A stretch of DNA of 64,000 nt from CAWDVH01 sp963805705 (GCA_963805705.1 CAWDVH010000001.1:62001-126000); one strand, 5' to 3'. Counted from the first letter of the stretch, positions 41,126 to 49,222 are shown. The notes: generated by a model not told the origin, from the sequence alone. Numbers and translations are program-made.

Positions 41126-42775
41126 TTACTCGACCGGGATCTCCTTATTGATCATGCCCAGGTCGATGCCCTGCCGCTTGCGGACGAGCCGCGCGACGAC
41201 ATACACCACGATGGCCAGGACATAGAGCGCGCCCATGAAATACAGCGAGTCGCGGTTGTTCACCCCGTAGCTGGCGTTCGTGAACCACTCGTACAGATTG
41301 AAGCCGAGCAGCCCGATCGTGACCCAGCCGGCGACCGGGACGACCTGCACGCCGAAGATCCTGATCTTGCTCGCCGGTGATGCTCGCCACAGATCCTTCT
41401 TGATGAAGGGCAGCAGCACCACGGCGATCGCACTGAACAGGAATGTCACGGCGATCACCAGCGTCGCGTCGTAGGTGTAGGTCACGAACGTCGAGTTGTA
41501 GGCATACACGGCGCTCAGGCCCACGGCCGGCAGCAGCATCAGGATGAGCGAGTAGAGCGGCACCTTCCGCTTCTCCGATACCTCCGCGGCCCGGTCCGGC
41601 AGCACCCGGTCGAAGGCCGCGGCGAAGATGACCCGGGTCGAGGACAGGAACAGGGTTCCCACCCAGCCGAAGAACCACAGGCTCATGACCAGGATCAGCG
41701 CGACCTGGAACGCCGTGTTATGCACCAGCCAGGCCGCGAACAGGACCGGATACGGCCAGATGGGCAGGACGGTGCTGACGTGCGGGGTGAGCACGAAGAC
41801 CTGGTAGTTCAGCTGGTTTGAGTTCTGGTAGAAGGCCCAGCCCATCGTCTTGTCGATCAGCAGCAGGAAGATCACGGTCAGCGCCACGGTGATCCACAGG
41901 CCGCCGAACATGCCGGTGAACACCCGCCTGAAGTCGTTCGCGCCGCGGATCTCTCCGTACAGCGTGGCGCCCCAGTTCGGCCACAGGATGAAGAACATCA
42001 TCACCGGCACCAGCAGCATGGTCGGCCCGAGCGGGCCGAAGGCGATCGGCGGGGCGTGGTAGCCGATCTTGGCCGCCGCGGCCTGCGTGGCCCCGTAGGC
42101 GTTGTTCAGGCCGAAGATCTTGTGCGTCGCGAGATTGAATGAGCTGACGAAGTTCGCGTGCGAGTTGACCAGCAGCAGCACCACGATGACCGCGAACCCG
42201 ACCAGCCCGCCGTAGATGCACCACTTCTGGACCCTGGCGTAGCCCCCCATCCCGACCGACACCAGGACGCCGGCCAGCGCGATGGTGATCAGGCAGACGA
42301 CGAAGATCCCGTTATGGGTGCCGAACCACGCGGCTCCGCCCGTGGGCCAGGTCCACTTGAGGGTCGCCCACAGCGGCTCGAAGAACTGGACGGACAGGAT
42401 GTTGCCGTAGATCGGCGCCCACAGCCAGAGGATGAACCACCACCCGGTGGCGGCCATGACGAAGCCGAGGCCGCTGCCGAGGATCCGGGTCTGCCAGACA
42501 TAGTCACCGCCGGCCCGCGGGATCGTCACGATCAGCCCGGAGTAGGCGACCACCAGGAACGACACCCAGACCCCTGAGATCAGCACCGCCGTAATCAGCT
42601 GTCCCTTGGGAAAGGCGGGGGCGGCGAACGCGAACTCGTAGATGGCCAGGGTGACGAAGTTGGTGGCCAGGACCGCATAGATCATCGAATCTCGGACCGA
42701 CCAGCCCCTGACCAGGCCGGTCGCGTTGCGCAGGAACAGTGTCGGTGTCTCGCCGCCGATCGCTTCTGTAGCCAT
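41126..42775 (-). CDS. APC-family amino acid/amine permease
   Basis: A 549-residue membrane protein with 12-14 helices and the APC substrate region near helix 1-3 (VTIPRAGGDYVWQTRILGSGLGFVM). It also has FFGWVGTLFLSSTRVIFAAAFDRVLPD, which is typical of the amino-acid/polyamine/organocation superfamily. GAGAGG precedes the start. It lies between a metallophosphoesterase gene and the DMGDH-like gene on one strand, so it probably imports the N-methylated substrate. The length is somewhat above the usual 450-500 because of long extracellular loops around residues 210-250 and 310-340. Confidence 0.88.
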   Translation of the reverse strand: MATEAIGGETPTLFLRNATGLVRGWSVRDSMIYAVLATNFVTLAIYEFAFAAPAFPKGQLITAVLISGVWVSFLVVAYSGLIVTIPRAGGDYVWQTRILGSGLGFVMAATGWWFILWLWAPIYGNILSVQFFEPLWATLKWTWPTGGAAWFGTHNGIFVVCLITIALAGVLVSVGMGGYARVQKWCIYGGLVGFAVIVVLLLVNSHANFVSSFNLATHKIFGLNNAYGATQAAAAKIGYHAPPIAFGPLGPTMLLVPVMMFFILWPNWGATLYGEIRGANDFRRVFTGMFGGLWITVALTVIFLLLIDKTMGWAFYQNSNQLNYQVFVLTPHVSTVLPIWPYPVLFAAWLVHNTAFQVALILVMSLWFFGWVGTLFLSSTRVIFAAAFDRVLPDRAAEVSEKRKVPLYSLILMLLPAVGLSAVYAYNSTFVTYTYDATLVIAVTFLFSAIAVVLLPFIKKDLWRASPASKIRIFGVQVVPVAGWVTIGLLGFNLYEWFTNASYGVNNRDSLYFMGALYVLAIVVYVVARLVRKRQGIDLGMINKEIPVE

Positions 42776-42784
42776 CTACGCCTC

Positions 42785-43723
42785 TCATCCGTTCACGAGG
42801 AGGTACCTGGTGACCTTCGCCTTCTTCTCGTTCAGTTCCAGCACCGCGCCCTGCAGGACTCCGTCGCCGTAGACGCTGCCCGGATTGATGGCGAGCGTCC
42901 GGCCCATGCGCTTGATCCCCCTGCTCTCGTGGATGTGACCGTGCACCGACAGCATCGGCTGGTGGCGCTGGATCGCATCGCGCACCGCGGTCGAGCCGAC
43001 GGGCTTCAGCACCGAGCCGCCGTGGGTGGGCCGCAGGCTGGAGTCCAGCGCCGGAGCCTCGTCGAGGCCCGAGCCATAGGGCGGCGCGTGGAAGTTGAAG
43101 ATGGTCTTCTCCATGTCGGGGACCAGGCTGGCCACCGCCTCGATCCTGGCCGCCAGCTGATCTTCGGGAGCCTCACGGAAGGTGTTCCAGGGCGTCGGGT
43201 TGGTCCAGCCCATCGAGACCAGGTGAAACCCGCCGAGATCAAGGACCTTGCCCTCGCCGAAGCTCACCACGGGCGACGCCTCGATAATGTCGTCGATCTC
43301 CCAGATGTCATCGTTTCCGCCGTTGAGAATGCAGGGAATCGTGCCGCCCCTGAGCTTGCCGTCGGCCATGTCCATCCACCGGTCCAGCGAGCGGGTCATC
43401 TCGGTGGTGAACCTGCGGTCGACCGCGCCCTCTTCGGCACTGAGCGCCTGCAGCTCGTCCGGGGTCACGATCGCCGGGTAGGACCCCCGGTTGCGGATCT
43501 GGCGCTGGACTTCCTCCAGCTCCTGCTGGGTCTCCAGGACAAGCGCCTGGCCGCCCACGGTGACCTGCCAGCTGCCGGGGCGGGCGACGATCGGCACCAT
43601 CGCCTTGCCGGTGACATCCCCGCCCAGGACCACCAGGTCAGCCTTATAGAAAGCCGCCGAATTGAGGAATTTGCGCCAGCAGACCTCGGAGCCGTGGATG
43701 TCCGTTGCGAAGAAAATCTTCAA
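42785..43723 (-). CDS. Calcineurin-type metallophosphoesterase
   Basis: About 312 residues, starting KIFFATDIHGSEVCW. Metal-site motifs appear in order: DIHG, GGDVTGK, GGNDDIW (GNxD), NFHAPPYGS and VHGHIHES. The fold hydrolyses phosphodiesters or phosphomonoesters. TTG at 43723 is chosen because GGTGGG precedes it and the next residues match the family start; ATG 43759 lacks a ribosome site. It is 9 bp upstream of the permease gene and downstream of a nucleotidyltransferase-like gene. Its role in an amine locus is unclear. Confidence 0.85.
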   Translation of the reverse strand: MKIFFATDIHGSEVCWRKFLNSAAFYKADLVVLGGDVTGKAMVPIVARPGSWQVTVGGQALVLETQQELEEVQRQIRNRGSYPAIVTPDELQALSAEEGAVDRRFTTEMTRSLDRWMDMADGKLRGGTIPCILNGGNDDIWEIDDIIEASPVVSFGEGKVLDLGGFHLVSMGWTNPTPWNTFREAPEDQLAARIEAVASLVPDMEKTIFNFHAPPYGSGLDEAPALDSSLRPTHGGSVLKPVGSTAVRDAIQRHQPMLSVHGHIHESRGIKRMGRTLAINPGSVYGDGVLQGAVLELNEKKAKVTRYLLVNG

Positions 43724-43824
43724 GCGCCCACCACGCCCTCTGCAGTGCCTTATGTGCAACGGTGTAGCATCCGGCGCAACCGGACGTCAAGGAACTGGTT
43801 TAGTCAATATCGTTACTTGTTAGG

Positions 43825-44625
43825 TCAGTGGCCCTCTTCTTCGGGCAGCTCATACCAGCGGACCCGGTCGCCGACATTCGAGCGGAGCCGCCATTTGACC
43901 GTCTTGGGAGCCGCCTGCGCGAGTTCGAGGAGCTGGCGGGACTGCGCGATCGGGTCAAAAGGCGGCTCGGGCGGCACCAGCTCAGGCCGCTCCTGGGCTA
44001 GCGCCGGGAGCCTGCTCAGGTTGCCGGTGACCGTCCGCCACCATCCCCAGTCGGCGCCGAGCAGCTTGGCGAAGCGCTCGGTGTCGATGAACGCGGCGGT
44101 GCCGCCATCCGCCGCCCCGCCGGCCGCCGCCCCGGCGCTGCCCACCGGGACGCCGGACAGGAGCTGAAGGGCATCCCTGACGTCCTTCTCGTTCAGCTCG
44201 ACGATCTGCAGCTTGGACAGCAGCAGGTCGACGGCGTCGACGGTCAGCGGCAGCCGGCCGAAAGCCGGCCGCAGGTCCAGCGTGTGGCACATGGTCAGCC
44301 GGTCTACCATCACGTCGATCGGGCGCCCCGAGGGCGCGATGAAGTACATCTGCCGGTCGCCGTTCAGGGCGTTGAACTGGCGGTCAGCCTGGCACCCCTG
44401 CTGCACCAGATTCGCCACCACGTCCTTGCGGCCCTTCGACAGGCACGCGAAGTCGATGTCCTGCCCCTGGCGCAGCCGCGGCGGGAAGCCGGGGCAGATC
44501 ACCCGGACCGCCAGGCCGCCGAGCAGCTTGAGGCTCAGGCCCGCGGCCGCCGCGCCCTGAGCCAGGGCAATCGCCTCGGGCAGCGGGTCGTCCACCGGCT
44601 CTGGCGTCTTATGCGTCTCGGGCAT
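43825..44625 (-). CDS. Nucleotidyltransferase-like protein (AbiEii/MNT fold), hypothetical
   Basis: About 266 residues. LKLLGGLAVRVICPGFPPRLRQGQDIDFACLSKGRK looks like the GG...DxD core of polymerase-beta-type nucleotidyltransferases of the AbiEii class, with DVMVDRLTM offering a third acidic residue. The C-terminal half (ALLSGVPV, WWRTVTGNLSRLPALAQ) is helical. ATG 44625 has GGGAG upstream. It is encoded upstream of a metallophosphoesterase on the same strand. No antitoxin partner is visible. The substrate could be RNA, protein or a small molecule; I cannot say. Confidence 0.6.
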   Translation of the reverse strand: MPETHKTPEPVDDPLPEAIALAQGAAAAGLSLKLLGGLAVRVICPGFPPRLRQGQDIDFACLSKGRKDVVANLVQQGCQADRQFNALNGDRQMYFIAPSGRPIDVMVDRLTMCHTLDLRPAFGRLPLTVDAVDLLLSKLQIVELNEKDVRDALQLLSGVPVGSAGAAAGGAADGGTAAFIDTERFAKLLGADWGWWRTVTGNLSRLPALAQERPELVPPEPPFDPIAQSRQLLELAQAAPKTVKWRLRSNVGDRVRWYELPEEEGH

Positions 44626-44671
44626 CTGTGCTCCCACGGCTGCTCCCTCACAGGCACTTTATGATCTATCA

Positions 44672-44810
44672 CCGGCCCTGTCACCGGGCTCGTCATCCGG
44701 CTCTGCTGTCCGGCTCTGTTATCCGGCTCTGTTATCCGGCTCTGTTATCGCTCTGCATCCGGCTCTGGCATCCGGCTCTGGCATCCGGCTCTGGCATCCC
44801 GCTGTGCCCC
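44672..44810. repeat. 13-bp tandem array, about ten units
   Basis: Units of 13 bp with consensus ccggctctgttat / ccggctctggcat run head to tail with two homogeneous blocks (three ttat units, three ggcat units), one shortened unit and degenerate ends. It lies between the divergent nucleotidyltransferase-like and IclR genes. The small open frames across it are translations of the repeat. Confidence 0.85.
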
Positions 44811-44823
44811 TAGGTCATGCACT

Positions 44824-44853
44824 GGTATCGCACGGTTGACTTCGGTAGCGCAC
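44824..44853. promoter_or_regulatory. Direct repeats before the second iclR gene
   Basis: GGTATCGCAC at 44824-44833 and GGTAGCGCAC at 44844-44853 are one-mismatch copies 20 bp apart (two helical turns), with TTGAC between them. They lie directly before the GTG at 44855 and may be regulator half-sites. Confidence 0.35.
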
Positions 44854-44854
44854 A

Positions 44855-45604
44855 GTGGCCATCCTGGTTTGCGTGTCTGAGAACACCGTTGCTGCTGGCG
44901 CAACCTACCACTCAGCGGAGCGGGTGCTGGCCCTGCTCACGAGCTTCGATGACACCAGGACCGAGCTGGGCGTCACCGAGATGGCCACGTTCATCGGGGT
45001 GCACAAGTCGACGGCGTCGCGCCTGGCGGCCGCCCTGGAGCGAGCCGGGCTGCTGGCCAGGTACGGCAGGCGCTACCGCCTGGGACTTGAGGTCATCAGG
45101 CTGGGCACGCTGGCCCGGCGGAGTTTCGATCTGGTCGCATCCATGCAGCCCGCGATGGACAAGCTGTCCCGCCAGACGGGCGAGACCATCAACCTCGCCG
45201 TTCCTGGCGGCGCCGGCATACTGAACGTGGCCGAGGTGGCCAGCACGTACATCCTGAGCTGCTCGGGCGGCTGGACCGGCCGCCAGACCAAGCCGCACGC
45301 GGTCGCCAACGGCAAGGTGCTGCTGGCCTTCGGCGCTCTGGCCGTCCCGCGTCAGCTCGAGCGGTACACCGATCAGACGATCACCACCCACCAGGCGCTC
45401 GAGGCGGAGCTGGCCGCGGTCCGCCGTAACGGCTACGCCACCGCGGCGGCCGAGTTCGAGGACGGCCTGATGGCGGTCGCGGCGCCGGTTTTCGACACTC
45501 GCGGGGACTGCGTGGCGGCGCTGTCGATCTCGGGCCCGGCCTACCGGATGCCGCCCGGTGCACTCGATGACCTCGGCAGGCTCTGCGCGGCATATAGCGC
45601 GTGA
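44855..45604 (+). CDS. IclR-family transcriptional regulator
   Basis: A 249-residue IclR protein: winged helix SAERVLALLTSFDDTRTELGVTEMATFIGVHKSTASRLAAAL and effector domain with TINLAVPGGAG, HAVANGKVLLAFGAL and DGLMAVAAPVFD. It shares the same subtype features (KVLLAFGA, GYA, AVAAPV, SIS/SVS-x-PA) with the IclR at 9,069, so the two amine loci may be controlled by related regulators. GTG 44855 or GTG 44873 may be the start. It lies 19 bp before an aldehyde dehydrogenase gene and divergent from the amine-dehydrogenase operon. Confidence 0.9.
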   Translation: MAILVCVSENTVAAGATYHSAERVLALLTSFDDTRTELGVTEMATFIGVHKSTASRLAAALERAGLLARYGRRYRLGLEVIRLGTLARRSFDLVASMQPAMDKLSRQTGETINLAVPGGAGILNVAEVASTYILSCSGGWTGRQTKPHAVANGKVLLAFGALAVPRQLERYTDQTITTHQALEAELAAVRRNGYATAAAEFEDGLMAVAAPVFDTRGDCVAALSISGPAYRMPPGALDDLGRLCAAYSA

Positions 45605-45623
45605 CGGGAGAGGGCGGAAAGCG

Positions 45624-47102
45624 TTGCGAGAGCACCTGCTGTACATCGGCGGCGCGTGGCGCCGGGGCGGCGCCGGGACCTGCGCTGCGACGAGCCCGTC
45701 GTCGGGCGAGACCTTCGCCTCGCTGGAGGTCGCTGACTGCGGCGATGTCGACGCCGCGGTCGCGGCGGCCGCCGCCGCCTGGCCCGCCTGGGCCGCGGCC
45801 GCGGCCTTCGAGCGAGCGGGCTGGTGCGAGCGGATCGTCACCGGGATCCGGCAGCACCGCGACGAGCTGGCCAGGGTGCTGACCCTCGATCAGGGCAAGC
45901 CCCTGGCCGCCGAGGCCCTGGACGAGGTAGACGAGCTGGCTGAGTACTTCCGGATGGCCGGCGAGGATGGCAAGCGCCGCGAGGGCTCGCTGCCGGCGTC
46001 CACGTCCGCCGATCGCCGGATCCTGGTCAGCCGGGTTCCGCTCGGAGTGGTCGGCGTGGTGAGCCCGTGGAACTGGCCCTACACGATGGGCGCGGAGCTG
46101 ATCGCGCCGGCCATGGCGGCCGGCAACGTGATCGTCTGGGTGCCGGCGCCGACCACGACCGCCTGCTGCGCCGTGCTGACCGAGGTCATCGCGTCGGCCG
46201 GGCTGCCGCCCGGCGTCTTCAACTTCGTCCCCGGCCCTGGACCGGTCGTCGGCGATGCGCTGGTCGGCCATCCGGGGGTGGCCGGGGTGGGATTCGTGGG
46301 CTCGGTCGAGACCGGCGCCAGCGTCGCCGCCCGTGCGGCCGGCAAGACGCAGCTGCTGGAGCTCGGCGGCAACGGCCCGATGGTGGTCCTGGAGGACGCG
46401 GACCTGGAGCTCGCCGCCGAGGCGGCGCTGGAGGCGGCCTACCTGTGCGCGGGCCAGAGCTGCACGGCCGGGGAGCGCTTCCTGGTGCACGCGGCCGTTC
46501 GCGCCGAGTTCGTGGCCCGTGTCGTGGCCGCGACCGGGGACAAGGTCCGCCTCGGGGACCCGTTCGATCCGGCGACGACGATGGGCCCGCTGAACAATGA
46601 GCCGACCGCCGCCAAGTTCGACCGGCACATCGCCGACGCCCTGGCCGGCGGGGCGCGGATCTGCTGCGGCGGACGGCGCGGCCGGCAGGCCACGGGCTTC
46701 CCGACGGACCTGTACGCCGAGCCGACGGTGCTCGACGGCGTCACGCCGGGGATGGCGATCGAGCGGGAGGAGACGTTCGGGCCGGTCGTCCCGGTGGTCG
46801 AGGTGACGTCGGCGGCCCAGGCGCTGGAGCTGACCAATGCCTCCCCGTTCGGCCTGACCGCGGCGGTCTTCACTTCCGACCTGGACCGGGGCCTGGCCTT
46901 CGCGGAGCGCGCCAGGGCCGGCTGGGTCAACATCAACGCCTCGACGAATCTCTGGGAATCGCACCTCCCGTTCGGCGGCCGGGCCGGCAGCGTCAGCGGC
47001 CGGGGCCGGGTCGGCGGCCGCTACCCGATGGACACCTTCACCGAGCCGAAGACCGTCACCTACCGCCACGCGTCGGTGAACCTGGATCCGGGACAGCGCT
47101 GA
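45624..47102 (+). CDS. NAD(P)-dependent aldehyde dehydrogenase
   Basis: A 492-residue ALDH. Catalytic Cys is in GQSCTAGERFLVH and the general-base Glu in LLELGGNGPMV. Cofactor and structural motifs are VSPWNWPYTMGAE, FVGSVETGASVA and EETFGPVVPVVEV, ending in PFGGRAGSVSGRGR. TTG at 45624 is the start supported by GGGAGAGGGCGGAAAG. The second gene after iclR, it could oxidise a betaine-aldehyde- or semialdehyde-type intermediate of amine catabolism. The substrate cannot be fixed from sequence. Confidence 0.93.
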   Translation: MREHLLYIGGAWRRGGAGTCAATSPSSGETFASLEVADCGDVDAAVAAAAAAWPAWAAAAAFERAGWCERIVTGIRQHRDELARVLTLDQGKPLAAEALDEVDELAEYFRMAGEDGKRREGSLPASTSADRRILVSRVPLGVVGVVSPWNWPYTMGAELIAPAMAAGNVIVWVPAPTTTACCAVLTEVIASAGLPPGVFNFVPGPGPVVGDALVGHPGVAGVGFVGSVETGASVAARAAGKTQLLELGGNGPMVVLEDADLELAAEAALEAAYLCAGQSCTAGERFLVHAAVRAEFVARVVAATGDKVRLGDPFDPATTMGPLNNEPTAAKFDRHIADALAGGARICCGGRRGRQATGFPTDLYAEPTVLDGVTPGMAIEREETFGPVVPVVEVTSAAQALELTNASPFGLTAAVFTSDLDRGLAFAERARAGWVNINASTNLWESHLPFGGRAGSVSGRGRVGGRYPMDTFTEPKTVTYRHASVNLDPGQR

Positions 47103-47108
47103 GCACGC

Positions 47109-47133
47109 AAAAGCCCCCGGGTGACCCGAGGGC
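47109..47133 (-). terminator. Intrinsic terminator, leftward
   Basis: On the minus strand, GCCCTCGGGT pairs with ACCCGGGGGC around a tight loop (47113-47133) and is followed by TTTT (47112-47109). No protein gene on the minus strand lies upstream, so it implies a short leftward transcript from the 47140-47350 region. In the rightward direction there is no T-run for the aldehyde dehydrogenase gene. Confidence 0.6.
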
Positions 47134-47178
47134 GGCGCTCACGCACAACGGAACGGGGCGGTTGCGCATTCGCTGCGA

Positions 47179-47195
47179 TTTGGGACTTATGTCCT
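47179..47195. promoter_or_regulatory. DevR/DosR-box-like palindrome
   Basis: TTTGGGACTTATGTCCT resembles the actinobacterial DevR/DosR box (core GGGACTnnnGTCCC), with one core mismatch. It is followed by TATAGACT, a possible rightward -10. It lies about 165 bp before the VOC gene at 47355. Confidence 0.35.
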
Positions 47196-47354
47196 ATAGA
47201 CTGCCTGGATGCTAGCCGCGCTAGCCGTTCGGCCCGTTCCGTCATGCAATGCTGAGCTTAACACGACATGGGGGAATAAGAGGCGAATGACTTGGCGCAG
47301 GGCCAGGTGAGGATACTCAGGAATAGCCGTACACGAGCAGGACGGAGCCTATTG

Positions 47355-47762
47355 ATGGCCAGCGTCAGTGTCCGCTATATCGTCAACGACGTCGATGAGG
47401 CAATCGCCTTCTACTGCAAGCGCCTGGGATTCCGGGAGGTGATGCACCCGGCTCCCTCGTTCGCGATGCTCTCCCGCGGCGACCTGCGCCTGGTGCTCAG
47501 CGCGCCGGGCGGCGGTCCCGGCGGCGGGCAGGCCATGCCGGACGGCAGGCTTCCCGAGCCCGGCGGATGGAACCGGTTCTCCATCGAGGTCTCCGACCTC
47601 GCCGCCACGGTGGCGGCACTGCGCCAGGATGGCGCCCACTTCCGCAGCGACATCATCACTGGCGTGGGCGGCAGGCAGATCCTGATCGATGACCCTTCCG
47701 GCAATCCCGTTGAGCTGTTCGAGCCGACGTTGCCGGAGGCATCACTGTCCCAGCCGTCCTGA
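47355..47762 (+). CDS. VOC/glyoxalase family protein
   Basis: A 135-residue VOC protein: VSVRYIVNDVDEAIAFYCKRLGFREVMHPAPSFAMLSRGDLRLVLS, then FSIEVSDLAATVAALRQDG, ending QILIDDPSGNPVELFEP. The Glu in VELFEP and the HPAPS His are candidate metal ligands. ATG 47355 has GGAG upstream. It is a single gene, and its long leader contains the DosR-like box. The substrate is unknown. Confidence 0.88.
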   Translation: MASVSVRYIVNDVDEAIAFYCKRLGFREVMHPAPSFAMLSRGDLRLVLSAPGGGPGGGQAMPDGRLPEPGGWNRFSIEVSDLAATVAALRQDGAHFRSDIITGVGGRQILIDDPSGNPVELFEPTLPEASLSQPS

Positions 47763-47824
47763 TGCCTGCCTCGTGCTGCCCGTCACCTGCGCACGAGGAT
47801 AAGCGTGTCACTCGTTGGCGGATA

Positions 47825-47893
47825 GGCCTGTTCACTGCTCGGGGGAAGGGCTGTTCACTGCTCGCGGGAAGGCCTGTTCACTGGCCCGCGGGG
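47825..47893. repeat. 23-bp tandem repeat, three copies
   Basis: ggcctgttcactgctcgggggaa and two close variants run at 47825-47847, 47848-47870 and 47871-47893. The third copy contains the stop codon of the leftward VOC gene (47878), so the array seems to have grown outward from that gene end. Confidence 0.8.
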
Positions 47894-48252
47894 ATAGGCG
47901 GAGCCCACTGCGGCCGCCGGATGAGGCAGAACGGGTGACCCGCCGGGTCGGCGTAAACGTCACCGGACAGTCTGGTCGCGCCCAGGGCCACTACGCGCGG
48001 CCCGGCCGCGGCCACGTCCTCCACCATGATGTCGAGATGGATCTGCTGCGGAACCGCCGTCTCCGGCCACGTCGGTGACCGGTGCCCTGGCGCGAGCTGA
48101 CAGGCGATGCCGGACGAGGTGCTGTCGGCGGCGACCACAACCCAGTCATCGCTGCGGTAGGTGACGGGCTGCCCCAGCAGCTGCGAGTAGAACGACGCGA
48201 GCGCGGCCGGGTCGGGGCAATCGAGAACCACATGGTGCATCCGCCCGATCAT
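47878..48252 (-). CDS. VOC/glyoxalase family protein
   Basis: A 124-residue VOC protein starting RMHHVVLDCPDPAALASFYSQLLGQPVTYRSDDWVVV and ending GDVYADPAGHPFCLIRRP, a common glyoxalase-like subfamily of actinobacteria. The ATG at 48252 overlaps the stop of the upstream AraC gene (ATGA), so the two are translationally coupled and the regulator may control it. The substrate is unknown. Confidence 0.87.
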   Translation of the reverse strand: MIGRMHHVVLDCPDPAALASFYSQLLGQPVTYRSDDWVVVAADSTSSGIACQLAPGHRSPTWPETAVPQQIHLDIMVEDVAAAGPRVVALGATRLSGDVYADPAGHPFCLIRRPQWAPPIPAGQ

Positions 48253-49169
48253 GCCGGCCATGATGCCTCGGCTGACCGGAAGTATGCCGCCGGGGGCAGG
48301 CCGGTCTCGCGGCGGAACGCGGCCACGAAGGCGCTTGATGTCTCATACCCGACATGCCGGGCGACGCTGCCGACCGGCTCGCCCGCGGCCAGGGCGGGCA
48401 GCGCCGCCTGGAGCCGCAGCAGGGTACGCCACCGGCCGAACGGAATGCCGGTGTCGGCGAGGAACGAGCGCGCCAGCGTCCGCTCGCTCGCTCCGATCTG
48501 GCGGCCCCATTCGGCCAGGGTCCGCCGGTCGGCGAGGTTACCGGCGAGCGCCTGCGCGACTTCCCTCGCCCGGTCCTCGACCGGCATGCGTACCTCGATC
48601 GTGGACATGGTGACGGGCTCGAGCAGGTCGACCAGGACCGCCTCGGCGCGGGCCCGGCGCGGCGGATCGAGCGGCTCGCGGCCCAGGTAGGCGATGAGCT
48701 CGGCCAGGAGCGGCCGCGCCGCGACCGGAGTCGGCTCCGGCCAGCTGATCGGGCACAGACCCGGCCGGACGTAGAGCGCTCGCATGGTCGCCTGGCCCGA
48801 CGACAGCGTCTCGTGCGGCAGCCCGGCCGGAATCCACAGGGCCCTGGTCGGCGGCAGGACCCAGGTGGCAGCGGCGGTGACGACCGTGAGCACGCCGCTG
48901 GAGGCCCAGGCCAGCTGATGGTCCGCGTGGGTATGCCAGTCGAAGCGGAAGCCGGCGGCCATCGGGAACGTGGCCACCGTCACGGCCGAGCCGTCCGCGT
49001 CGGCCGGCGCGCAGGCCGCCTGGTCAGCCACCGGCGCGCCAGCCACCGGCGCGCCAGCCGCCGGCGCGCCACTCACCGCCGGGTCAGCCACCGCCCGGTC
49101 ACTCACCGCCGGGTCAGCCACCGCGCGGGCGTCCGCGTCGGCCGTGGCAATGTCCGTCTGGCGACACAC
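48249..49169 (-). CDS. AraC-family regulator with cupin sensor domain
   Basis: Up to 306 residues. Residues 1-60 are an Ala/Val/Pro/Asp repeat encoded by 15- and 30-bp tandem units, and the true start may be inside it. The cupin part (FRFDWHTHADHQLAWASSGVLTVV, ALWIPAGLPHETLS) follows, then two HTH motifs (LAEWGRQIGASERTLARSFLADTG; GSVARHVGYETSSAFVAAFRRETGLPPAAYF). It is coupled to the VOC gene downstream and divergent from a methyltransferase gene. Confidence 0.88.
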   Translation of the reverse strand: MCRQTDIATADADARAVADPAVSDRAVADPAVSGAPAAGAPVAGAPVADQAACAPADADGSAVTVATFPMAAGFRFDWHTHADHQLAWASSGVLTVVTAAATWVLPPTRALWIPAGLPHETLSSGQATMRALYVRPGLCPISWPEPTPVAARPLLAELIAYLGREPLDPPRRARAEAVLVDLLEPVTMSTIEVRMPVEDRAREVAQALAGNLADRRTLAEWGRQIGASERTLARSFLADTGIPFGRWRTLLRLQAALPALAAGEPVGSVARHVGYETSSAFVAAFRRETGLPPAAYFRSAEASWPA

Positions 49170-49222
49170 GATGGCAGCGTACGCCCTGGTGGGCGGCGCG
49201 GCGGTTGCCTACCGTTCACAGG

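Larger units (their letters stand above)
47109..47245 (-). ncRNA. Possible structured small RNA ending in the terminator
   Basis: On the minus strand a 10-bp long-range pair (ACGGAACGGG at 47242-47233 with CCCGTTCCGT at 47157-47148) would enclose about 75 nt. That interval contains GCCG-AA-CGGC and GCTAGC repeats, and a terminator hairpin with T4 follows. No known RNA family is recognised. The minus-strand ORF here (47060-47245) overlaps the aldehyde dehydrogenase end and looks spurious. Confidence 0.25.

Noticed and set aside
38597..41380. 927-codon frame opposite the DMGDH-like gene
   Set aside because: An antisense shadow: Arg/Gly/Pro/His-rich composition caused by high GC, no domain, and the opposite strand has a well-supported enzyme.
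44628..44813. 61-codon ORF with repeated LCYPALLSGS-like units
   Set aside because: It is the reading of the 13-bp tandem array; there is no ribosome site or homology.
47060..47245. 61-codon leftward ORF near the aldehyde dehydrogenase end
   Set aside because: Overlaps the dehydrogenase gene and the terminator hairpin; no coding signature. A non-coding RNA is the more likely explanation.
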